Part shown: piece after piece, positions 1-4,844 of the stretch
Layout of the letters: every line of letters begins with the position of its first letter
Position numbering within the stretch: position 1 is the stretch's first letter
Origin: UBA6182 sp964479585
GTDB lineage: Bacteria; Bacillota_I; Bacilli_A; Erysipelotrichales; Erysipelotrichaceae
DNA: 6,040 nt
Assembly (NCBI GenBank): GCA_964479585.1
Contig: CAYZMP010000065.1
Span: 1-6,040 of the forward strand
Direction of reading: 5' to 3'
The notes under the pieces: model-generated
What the model was told of the DNA's origin: nothing
The model's input: only the letters and a program-made list of their open reading frames with translations
Database searches by the model: none
Position numbers and translations under genes: made by a program

Positions 1-6
1 ATTTAT

Positions 7-24
7 GAATCGATTTTTTCTTTT
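7..24 (+). terminator. Right half of a probable intrinsic terminator of an upstream gene
   Basis: The left edge reads GAATCG, then A, then a T-run broken by one C. It closely resembles the descending arm and T-tract of the complete terminator at 2729-2756 (GAATCG followed by TTTTTTCTTT). The ascending arm, expected to be CGATTC-like, would lie at or beyond the window edge and is not visible. This suggests that a + strand gene ends just to the left. It is an inference from resemblance, not from a visible hairpin. Confidence 0.35.
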
Positions 25-76
25 GCGATATAATATGAAGGCATTTGTGAAATGAGTATGTATGATAAAGTTGAAA

Positions 77-100
77 CAAAACAAATTGTTGTTTGTTTTG
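77..100. repeat. Perfect 9-bp inverted repeat, CAAAACAAA / TTTGTTTTG
   Basis: CAAAACAAA at 77-85 is exactly complementary to TTTGTTTTG at 92-100, with a 6-base loop TTGTTG. The arms have only two G-C pairs each and no T-tract follows, so it is a poor terminator. It could be a protein-binding dyad or chance in AT-rich DNA. It lies inside the small unassigned reading frame at 52-153. Confidence 0.5.
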
Positions 101-217
101 ATGAATCTTTTAAAGGATGTAATCAGGCTACTACACTCGATGTAACTAAGTGAACATCATAAACTAGTATGCAAATACAACTTCACACTGTATAATCAAA
201 ATAGAAAACATAGACAC

Positions 218-230
218 AATAACCGTTATT
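218..230. repeat. Short palindrome AATAAC-C-GTTATT
   Basis: Two 6-bp arms around a single central C make a perfect 13-bp palindrome. Flanking CAATAA (217-222) and TTATTG (231-236) form an alternative pairing with the same left arm. It could be an operator or a chance AT-rich dyad; there is no clear promoter beside it. Confidence 0.35.
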
Positions 231-346
231 TTATTGAATAATCTATTTATTTCTTCAAATTTCAGTAGTTAATATACTAATCAAAGGGTATTTGTCGAAA
301 AACTTGCAAAATGTTTACTCTTTATAACGCAAGTATAAATTGATGG

Positions 347-363
347 AAATCAACAATTGATTT
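347..363. repeat. 7-bp inverted repeat AAATCAA-CAA-TTGATTT upstream of the first operon
   Basis: The arms at 347-353 and 357-363 are perfectly complementary around a 3-base CAA centre, and a G·T pair could extend them by one (346/364). The dyad touches the likely -35 region of the promoter proposed at 363-391, where a repressor or activator site would be expected. No regulator is encoded in this operon, so the binding protein is unknown. Confidence 0.4.
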
Positions 364-391
364 TGGTTTTCTACAAACAAAAAAATATATT
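363..391 (+). promoter_or_regulatory. Candidate promoter for the phosphatase-SRPBCC-flavoprotein operon
   Basis: TTGGTT at 363-368 and TATATT at 386-391 are separated by 17 bp. The -10 matches the sigma-A consensus at 5 of 6 positions; the -35 matches only its TTG. Transcription would start near 398, leaving a leader of about 30 bases with a GAGGG ribosome binding site at 414-418, 9 bases before the ATG at 428. The weak -35 beside an inverted repeat would fit a regulated promoter. This is a consensus-based guess. Confidence 0.35.
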
Positions 392-427
392 AGTAATAAA
401 GAGAGTTGATATTGAGGGATATGGTTT

Positions 428-1042
428 ATGAAGCAAATAATAACAGTTCAGCATACACAATCTGTACATCATACAAATGGGATGGTAGCATCTTGGACAG
501 ATTGGGATTTAACGCAGTTAGGTGTAAAACAAGCGGATACCATTGGAAGAAATCTATATAGTGAGCTTTCTGATCGATCAGTTGTTATTTATAGTTCTGA
601 TTTAAAAAGAGCCTCTCAAACTGCCCAGCAAATAAACAAATATTTTCATACAGAGATTTTGCTACGCAGTGAGCTAAGAGAGAGAAACTTAGGTAAGTGT
701 GTCGGAAAATCTGTTTTATGGTTAAGAGATAACATGGAGATACAAGAAAAAACGATTTACGATCGTATGTTTTCTGATGCTGAAAGTAGAAAAGATGTTT
801 GGGATCGTTTAGAACCTTTTTATCAAGAAATTATAAATGAAAAACACTCACACATCATTGTTGTTTCTCACGGTGATTTACTAAGTGTCTTTAATGCAAT
901 GTGGTTAAAACTTGATGTTCATGCACTTAATCATTCTGATATGTGGGGATTTGCAGGTGGAGTTAGTTGGTTTACACAAAAAGAAGACGGAAAACATCTA
1001 ATTCGAAAATTAAGTGATATGTCGTATCTTAGTGACAAGTAG
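428..1042 (+). CDS. Histidine phosphatase superfamily protein (phosphoglycerate-mutase-like), QHT variant
   Basis: A 204-residue cytoplasmic protein of the histidine phosphatase (phosphoglycerate mutase-like) superfamily, which transfers a phosphate through a phospho-histidine. The N-terminal signature is VQHTQS (residues 7-12) where most members have RHGxT/S: the nucleophile His9 is kept, but the preceding Arg is Gln8 and the Gly is Thr10. Other family landmarks are present: WTDWDLTQLG (23-32), SSDLKRASQTA (56-66) with the phosphate-binding Arg61, acidic LRERNLG (83-89), and VSHGD (146-150) with the second catalytic His148. The length is normal for the family. The ATG at 428 has a GAGGG site 9 bases upstream. 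It is the first gene of a three-gene operon, 29 bp before the next start codon. Substrate unknown; it could be a phosphatase of a small metabolite or a catalytically weakened relative. Family assignment is secure, activity is not. Confidence 0.88.
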   Translation: MKQIITVQHTQSVHHTNGMVASWTDWDLTQLGVKQADTIGRNLYSELSDRSVVIYSSDLKRASQTAQQINKYFHTEILLRSELRERNLGKCVGKSVLWLRDNMEIQEKTIYDRMFSDAESRKDVWDRLEPFYQEIINEKHSHIIVVSHGDLLSVFNAMWLKLDVHALNHSDMWGFAGGVSWFTQKEDGKHLIRKLSDMSYLSDK

Positions 1043-1055
1043 ATTGTTATAGTAA

Positions 1056-1061
1056 AGGAAA
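1056..1061 (+). promoter_or_regulatory. Ribosome binding site deciding the start of the SRPBCC-like gene
   Basis: AGGA at 1056-1059, within AAAGGAAAA, is the only Shine-Dalgarno-like sequence between the two genes. It leaves 12 bases to the ATG at 1072 but only 3 bases to the in-frame GTG at 1063, which is too close. The ATG is therefore preferred, though its spacing is on the long side. Confidence 0.55.
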
Positions 1062-1071
1062 AGTGACAGCA

Positions 1072-1470
1072 ATGGAAAAAAACAAAATTGAGTATGCATG
1101 TACAGTTATGATTTCAGGAAAGATTGAAAAGGTTAGTGAGCTGTTTTTACAACACATGATTATGAGTAAAACCAAAGAAGTTAACACATCTTTTGAATTT
1201 GAGTATCCAGTTAATGAAACAACAAAGCTCATGATGAAAGAGACAATCGAATCGAATAATCTACCAGATGATATAACACTTATTTATGAAATTTCAGGTG
1301 TTTATAATCGATGTGTGAATATTTTTGAAGTTGTTGGAAAGAATGTGAAATACACAATGGAATGTGAATTTGTGTTTGACCATCCAAACACAGTAGCTAA
1401 AGAAACATTTATTGAGTCTTCACAAAATCAAATTGAGCACTTTAAAAATATTGTTGAAAACAATGAGTAA
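1072..1470 (+). CDS. Compact SRPBCC-like (START/polyketide-cyclase fold) protein
   Basis: A 132-residue soluble protein with no signal peptide or membrane segment. The order of motifs resembles small SRPBCC proteins: an N-terminal strand (IEYACTVMISGK) followed by a helix starting IEKVSELF, a strand/turn with KLMMKETIESNNLPDD, then YEISGVYNRCVNIFEVVG and an EFVF strand, ending in a helix with QIEHFKNIVENNE. In relatives as I recall them, the stretch from METI..NLP to the final helix aligns well, but the Gly-rich hairpin after the first helix and the loop before the last helix are longer; here both are shortened. The fold usually binds a hydrophobic ligand, but no ligand or reaction can be named. 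It lies between the phosphatase and flavoprotein genes in the same operon (29 bp and 41 bp gaps). An upstream in-frame GTG at 1063 would add three residues. Family call is from pattern recognition without alignment. Confidence 0.6.
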   Translation: MEKNKIEYACTVMISGKIEKVSELFLQHMIMSKTKEVNTSFEFEYPVNETTKLMMKETIESNNLPDDITLIYEISGVYNRCVNIFEVVGKNVKYTMECEFVFDHPNTVAKETFIESSQNQIEHFKNIVENNE

Positions 1471-1493
1471 GTTGACATGCTGAGAACCCCTTG

Positions 1494-1500
1494 AAAGGAA
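1494..1500 (+). promoter_or_regulatory. Ribosome binding site deciding the flavoprotein start
   Basis: AAAGGAA lies 11 bases before the ATG at 1512. The reading frame is open further upstream to a TTG at 1491, but that codon precedes this site and has no Shine-Dalgarno sequence of its own. The spacing is the same as for the preceding gene, AAAGGA plus 12 bases to ATG. Confidence 0.55.
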
Positions 1501-1511
1501 AGCTTATATTT

Positions 1512-2741
1512 ATGATAGAACAAAACAAGATTACACTTTTTAATTTGAGAAAAAGTTCAACAAAAGATGTTAAAGTGTTCATTGAAAATGAGTTTAAAAA
1601 GAGTGTTCACACTGTTGATTTGTCTGAAAATGCCATTAAAGCTTGTACAGGTTGCTGGAGTTGTTGGCTAAAAACACCAGGAATGTGTGTGTTTAATGAT
1701 CCAATGGCACAATCGTATCCACATTATGTAAATAGTGAAATGATTGTTATTGCTATCGATACAGCACAAGGCTTTATTAACCATGTAGCTAAAGCTTTCT
1801 TTGATCGTTCTATTGTGCATTTTCATCCATACATTGAGCTTGTATCAAACGAATGTCACCATGTTGCTCGATATCAACGATATCCTAAGATGGTCTTTTA
1901 TTATGATTACAATTCTCTGACATCTACACAAAACAAAATCATTGAAGATTATTTGTTTAGAGTTGCGTTTCATTTTAAAAGTGAACCATATCGTATAATT
2001 AAAAACGATAACTTTAAAATTGAGAGATTAGAGCCTAGAAAAGCAAGCAATAAAAAAAGTGGTTTTGATCAAACATCACCAATGGATAAACTTATCATAT
2101 ACAATGGTTCACCTCGAGTAAGTAAAAGTAATTCACAGATTATATTAAACGAAGTTGAAATCAAACTAAAAGATAAAGTAGAGATTCGTGATTTAAAAAA
2201 TAGAGCAATGTTTGATGTTTGGGCTAATCAGTTTGATAAAGAAGAGCATGTTATGTTTTTTATGCCACTTTATGTTCATGCAATGCCTTCTCATGTTATG
2301 GAGTTTATTGAAAAACTGAAACCTTCAAAAGGAGATATTAGTTTCTTTGTTCAATCTGGATTTCCAGAAAGTAGTCAATCACATTATTTGGAAGCATACT
2401 TTGAAGAACTTTCTGTATTATTAAATCGAAAATATCTTGGTACATGCATCAAAGGAGGCATGGAAGGTCTTCAACAAAGACCAGAAAACATGCAACTAAA
2501 GATGATACAACCTTTAGTAGATGCCATTGAACATGTAGTAAATGTTGGACACTTTCATTCACAACAAGTGGATTCACTAGCAAAACCAGTTGTTTTTTCA
2601 AAAACAACTCAAGTACTGTTTAATCTTGTTGGAAAGAAAATGATGAATTATTTCTGGGATTCACAGTTAAAACAAAATAATGCTTTAAGTAATAGTTTTG
2701 ATCAACCTTATGTAGTAAGTGATAATTCAAGCGATTCTTAG
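1512..2741 (+). CDS. Tandem flavodoxin-fold NAD(P)H-dependent oxidoreductase (two fused domains)
   Basis: A 409-residue cytoplasmic protein made of two flavodoxin-like halves. Residues 1 to about 185 contain CTGCWSCWLKTPGMC (Cys 45, 48, 51, 59), then AKAFFDRSI (about 93-101) and an ECHHVARY segment. These match a Firmicutes flavodoxin-family group whose members carry CxGCxxCWxKTPGxC and HH..RY. This half has no NGSPR phosphate loop (FNLRKSST stands there). Residues about 192-409 form a second, standard domain: IIYNGSPR (195-202, FMN phosphate loop), FFMPLYVHAMPS (249-260), KGGMEG (314-319) and a C-terminal FWDSQLKQNNA segment known from the NAD(P)H-dependent FMN reductase-like family. The usual proteins are about half this size, so this is likely a fusion of two genes that elsewhere are neighbours. 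The four cysteines could hold an iron-sulfur cluster, as in iron-sulfur flavoproteins, or be redox-active thiols. Expected role: FMN-dependent two-electron reduction of quinones, nitro compounds or an operon-specific substrate. It is the last gene of the operon and its stop lies in the terminator loop. Confidence 0.82.
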   Translation: MIEQNKITLFNLRKSSTKDVKVFIENEFKKSVHTVDLSENAIKACTGCWSCWLKTPGMCVFNDPMAQSYPHYVNSEMIVIAIDTAQGFINHVAKAFFDRSIVHFHPYIELVSNECHHVARYQRYPKMVFYYDYNSLTSTQNKIIEDYLFRVAFHFKSEPYRIIKNDNFKIERLEPRKASNKKSGFDQTSPMDKLIIYNGSPRVSKSNSQIILNEVEIKLKDKVEIRDLKNRAMFDVWANQFDKEEHVMFFMPLYVHAMPSHVMEFIEKLKPSKGDISFFVQSGFPESSQSHYLEAYFEELSVLLNRKYLGTCIKGGMEGLQQRPENMQLKMIQPLVDAIEHVVNVGHFHSQQVDSLAKPVVFSKTTQVLFNLVGKKMMNYFWDSQLKQNNALSNSFDQPYVVSDNSSDS

Positions 2742-2756
2742 AATCGTTTTTTCTTT
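2729..2756 (+). terminator. Intrinsic terminator of the flavoprotein operon, overlapping the stop codon
   Basis: CGATTC (2732-2737) pairs with GAATCG (2741-2746) around a TTA loop. The stem can extend outward through a G·T and two A-T pairs (2729-2731 with 2747-2749). A T-run with one C follows (2747-2756). The stop codon TAG is at 2739-2741, in the loop and the first base of the right arm, so the last codons of the gene form the ascending arm. Confidence 0.8.
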
Positions 2757-2765
2757 ACAAAGAAA
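2750..2765. repeat. Palindrome TTTCTTT-AC-AAAGAAA directly after the terminator
   Basis: Arms 2750-2756 and 2759-2765 are perfectly complementary. The left arm is the T-tract of the terminator, so this may be a by-product of that tract followed by an A-rich stretch, or it may let the structure work on the opposite strand. It separates the two operons. Confidence 0.4.
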
Positions 2766-2772
2766 GACCCTC

Positions 2773-2800
2773 ATGATACTATATCGATAGTAAGTATAAC
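2773..2800 (+). promoter_or_regulatory. Candidate promoter of the padR-DUF2812 operon
   Basis: ATGATA (2773-2778, 4 of 6 matches to TTGACA) and TATAAC (2795-2800, 5 of 6 to TATAAT) are 16 bp apart. Transcription would start near 2807 and give a very short leader before the ribosome binding site AAGGAG at 2813-2818. The -10 lies between the arms of the inverted repeat at 2781-2812, the expected place for repression. Confidence 0.5.
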
Positions 2801-2812
2801 GAGTATCGATAT
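2781..2812. promoter_or_regulatory. Probable PadR operator: perfect 9-bp inverted repeat around the -10
   Basis: ATATCGATA (2781-2789) is the exact complement of TATCGATAT (2804-2812), with 14 bp between. Each arm also carries its own small palindrome, TATCGATA-like, and ACTAT (2778-2782) pairs with ATAGT (2787-2791). GATACT (2775-2780) is further repeated inverted as AGTATC (2802-2807). PadR proteins are dimers that bind dyads in their own promoters, so autoregulation by the next gene is the natural reading. The operator role is inferred; the repeats are seen. Confidence 0.6.
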
Positions 2813-2824
2813 AAGGAGAACTTG

Positions 2825-3151
2825 ATGGCAAAAGAGCAGTTTAAGACACTAACAGAATCGATGTATTACGTGTTATTGGCTTTATTAAATCCACAACATG
2901 GGTATGGAATAATGCAGCTTGTTGACAATGCTACTGGTGGTAGAGTAAAAGTTGGTGCAGGTACACTTTATAATCTATTGGCTCGATTTGAAGAAGAGAA
3001 AATGATTGAGCAAATTAAAGAAGAAGATCGAAAAAAAATCTATCAAATAACTGAAAAAGGCTTGACTGTTTTAAATCAAGAGTTGCAACGATTGCATAAT
3101 TTGATTAAAGATGGCAATAAAATGTTAGAAAACAGAGAGGATTTAAAATGA
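2825..3151 (+). CDS. PadR-family transcriptional regulator
   Basis: A 108-residue winged-helix DNA-binding protein. The PadR domain spans about residues 10-85: SMYYVLLALLNPQHGYGIMQLV (12-33) forms the first helices, VGAGTLYNLLARFEEEKMI (43-61) contains the conserved GTLY and recognition-helix region, and KKIYQITEKGLTVLNQEL (70-87) gives the wing and start of the last helix, with the typical Y.iT.kG pattern. The remaining residues look like the dimerisation helix. Length is typical of the short PadR-s2 type. Start: ATG at 2825 with AAGGAG (2813-2818) six bases upstream; a TTG one codon earlier is less likely. It overlaps the next gene by ATGA, implying translational coupling. Members repress their own operon and respond to envelope or small-molecule signals; the inducer here is unknown. 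Confidence 0.92.
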   Translation: MAKEQFKTLTESMYYVLLALLNPQHGYGIMQLVDNATGGRVKVGAGTLYNLLARFEEEKMIEQIKEEDRKKIYQITEKGLTVLNQELQRLHNLIKDGNKMLENREDLK

Positions 3152-4512
3152 AAAAGCAATCGAAAATAATCTTTTGGCCTTTTTTGCCAATTGACTATAA
3201 AGCGGCTCAAGACTTTCTTACAGCGATGGCACAAAAAGGTTGGATGCTAAAATCAATTGGTAGAGTATTTGCTAAGTTTGAAGCCATAGAAGCATCTAAT
3301 TTAATATTTTCCATTGATGTATACAAACACGGTGGTCCTTTAACTCCTGACAATTCGAAACAAGCGAAAGAGTATCGAGATTTTTGTGAGCAGTTTGGTT
3401 GGAAATATATTGCATCAAGGGATTATTTACAAGTGTTTTACGCACAAAAAAGTGATTATCCAACAAAGTTACAAACAGATGAACACATTGAACAATCAAT
3501 ACTTGAGCAATCACTACTTAAAAATGAGTATGTTAACATTGTTGCTTATGTCGTTCTTGCCTATATTTCATTAAGACAGCTTTTTCCAATCAGTTATAAT
3601 AATGTACTTAACTATACAAGCTTTATGTCTACACTAGTTTTACCAGTTCTATTTGCAATAATGATTGGTAGTAATCTAGTTACGATCTACAGAGTGTTTC
3701 AAGCAAAAAGAAGAGTTAAACTAGGTTTATCGATGAAACATCGTTCTTTAAGTCAAGCAAAAAGAGCTAGTTTAATAAGAAACACTCCTATTCTATTTGG
3801 AGTTGTTCTTCTTATGATTTCGTATTTTTATGATAGTGTCGTTACATCAAACATTCCAATGTCATTTTTTTATCTTCCACTTAGTAGTGTATTTATTGGG
3901 GTGTTCATTCAGTATCTAGTTAAGAAAAAATCAACGGATCAAAGAACTAGTGTTATGATTGTTACGATTGGAATTATTGCGACGCTTGTGTTGACTTCAT
4001 TTTTAGTAAGTGTAGTTTCAGGGCAAAATTTAACAGTAAGTGATGAACATAATCAACTTTTGAATCAAACATTAGTTATTTCAGCAAGTGAAATCTATCA
4101 GATTAAGCCAAATGAAAAAGCAAAACCTCATTATGTTGTCCAAGGAAGTAGTCCTATCATTAAGCAATATTTAATATACTCAGAAATAATAGAATCAAAT
4201 AATGAGTCATTGTATTTAAAAGTTGAATATTTTAACGCTACCTCCAACAAAAGTGCGCAATGGTTATTTAAAGAAGTATTCAAGTCTTTAAAAAAGGGTA
4301 TAACATATCAAGGTGAATTATTGTATAACACACCACTTAAATATGATGATGTGCTTAAAGAAATTTGGAATGTGGATCAACTCGCCATTTCATCAAATGA
4401 TCAAAGCACAATAGTACTGCTTAAAGAAAACCGAGTAGTTGTCATTGAAGCAACTATTGATTATAAGAATCCTGACATTATAAATCTAATTACAAAAAGG
4501 CTAATCAATTAG
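3148..4512 (+). CDS. DUF2812 domain-containing membrane protein
   Basis: A 454-residue protein. Residues about 7-100 match the DUF2812 domain: FWPFLPIDYKAAQDFLTAMA, QKGWMLKSIG, FSIDVY, EYRDFCEQFGWKYI and YLQVFYA follow the usual pattern of tryptophans, Met-Ala and GW. Five hydrophobic stretches follow, at about 128-146, 158-182, 213-231, 238-258 and 268-291. With the DUF2812 part inside, an odd number of spans would place the C-terminal 160 residues (about 292-454) outside the cell. That part is polar, has no cysteine or known motif, and I do not recognise it. DUF2812 genes very commonly sit directly after a padR gene, as here, where the start overlaps the padR stop by 4 bp (GAGAGG at 3135-3140, 7 bases before ATG). 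The function of DUF2812 is not established; control by the PadR repressor is inferred. No hairpin-plus-T-run terminator directly follows the stop. Confidence 0.85.
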   Translation: MKKQSKIIFWPFLPIDYKAAQDFLTAMAQKGWMLKSIGRVFAKFEAIEASNLIFSIDVYKHGGPLTPDNSKQAKEYRDFCEQFGWKYIASRDYLQVFYAQKSDYPTKLQTDEHIEQSILEQSLLKNEYVNIVAYVVLAYISLRQLFPISYNNVLNYTSFMSTLVLPVLFAIMIGSNLVTIYRVFQAKRRVKLGLSMKHRSLSQAKRASLIRNTPILFGVVLLMISYFYDSVVTSNIPMSFFYLPLSSVFIGVFIQYLVKKKSTDQRTSVMIVTIGIIATLVLTSFLVSVVSGQNLTVSDEHNQLLNQTLVISASEIYQIKPNEKAKPHYVVQGSSPIIKQYLIYSEIIESNNESLYLKVEYFNATSNKSAQWLFKEVFKSLKKGITYQGELLYNTPLKYDDVLKEIWNVDQLAISSNDQSTIVLLKENRVVVIEATIDYKNPDIINLITKRLIN

Positions 4513-4642
4513 TGTGCACGATAAGTTGATAAATCATTAAAAAACAATAAAAAAATACAACCCTTATAATTTAGTGACTTATTTAAACAATGAGGTTTTG
4601 AAGTGTCAAATAGTGATTTCAATAAAAAAGTATTACTCAGTT

Positions 4643-4668
4643 TGTACATATAATGCTATCATAGTACA
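4643..4668. promoter_or_regulatory. Candidate promoter -10 inside a dyad (TGTAC-N16-GTACA)
   Basis: A perfect TATAAT lies at 4649-4654, and TGTAC (4643-4647) pairs with GTACA (4664-4668) around it. No good -35 is found at 16-18 bp upstream, so if this is a promoter it would need an activator or be weak. Transcription from here would give a leader of roughly 180 bases before the hydrolase start. Confidence 0.3.
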
Positions 4669-4688
4669 TGTGATACAACGAGTCTTGA

Positions 4689-4723
4689 TTAATTGCTTCT
4701 CAATGAAGGATTAACTAGTTTTT
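4689..4723 (+). terminator. Weak hairpin followed by T5 in the hydrolase leader
   Basis: TTAAT (4689-4693) pairs with ATTAA (4710-4714) and CTTC (4696-4699) with GAAG (4705-4708), with a small internal loop (TG opposite G) and a TCAAT apical loop. TTTTT at 4719-4723 follows four bases later. This could be a weak terminator for the padR-DUF2812 operon, or an attenuator in the leader if the TATAAT at 4649 is used. The stem is short and AT-rich. Confidence 0.25.
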
Positions 4724-4832
4724 CGTTGAAAATACGTAGATGTAACAATGATTAAACTAAACTCATAAAAAACAACTTCATCTTTATATGAGAATGAATG
4801 TTGAACAATGTGAATATGATTACTTGATGAAA

Positions 4833-4838
4833 AGAGGA
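4833..4838 (+). promoter_or_regulatory. Ribosome binding site deciding the hydrolase start
   Basis: AGAGGA lies 6 bases before the ATG at 4845. It selects this start over the in-frame ATG at 4788, which has no such sequence. Starting at 4845 also puts a basic, then hydrophobic, signal peptide exactly at the N-terminus. Confidence 0.75.
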
Positions 4839-4844
4839 TTAATT

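Larger units (their letters stand above)
25..427. other. AT-rich gene-free region upstream of the phosphatase operon
   Basis: No coding region can be supported here. The longest reading frame with any ribosome-binding-like sequence is a 33-codon frame at 52-153 with a GAAGG at 37-41; it has no recognisable product. Two TATAAT hexamers occur (29-34 and 191-196), but neither has a convincing -35 at 16-18 bp. The region holds several short perfect inverted repeats (77-100, 218-230, 347-363), listed separately, and a plausible promoter next to the first gene. Confidence 0.6.
4513..4844. other. 332-bp AT-rich intergenic region before the serine hydrolase
   Basis: No gene is supportable here. The frame of the hydrolase is open back to an ATG at 4788, but that ATG has no ribosome binding site. 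The region contains a TATAAT inside a dyad (4643-4668) and a weak hairpin with a T-run (4689-4723). After the DUF2812 stop there are A-runs but no G-C-containing hairpin, so transcription from upstream may run into this region until the later hairpin. Confidence 0.6.

Noticed and set aside
52..153. Small 33-codon reading frame starting ATG AGT ATG, with GAAGG at 37-41 and TATAAT at 29-34
   Set aside because: Too short, no recognisable motif, no clear -35, and contains a perfect inverted repeat; not enough to call a gene.
1047..1232. 61-residue hydrophobic-looking reading frame on the minus strand
   Set aside because: Lies opposite the SRPBCC-like gene, has no ribosome binding site and no recognisable content; a shadow of the + strand gene.
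1472..1477. Perfect TTGACA just before the flavoprotein gene, possible internal promoter
   Set aside because: No -10-like hexamer at 16-18 bp; the only TATATT is 27 bp downstream, so it is probably chance.
3296..3574. Reading frames of 72 residues (minus strand) and 62 residues (+ strand, second frame)
   Set aside because: Both lie wholly inside the DUF2812 gene, which has a clear family match and a proper start; they are shadows.
4788..4844. Upstream in-frame ATG that would extend the hydrolase by 19 residues
   Set aside because: No ribosome binding site, and the extension would put acidic/polar residues before the signal peptide; the ATG at 4845 has AGAGGA 6 bases upstream.
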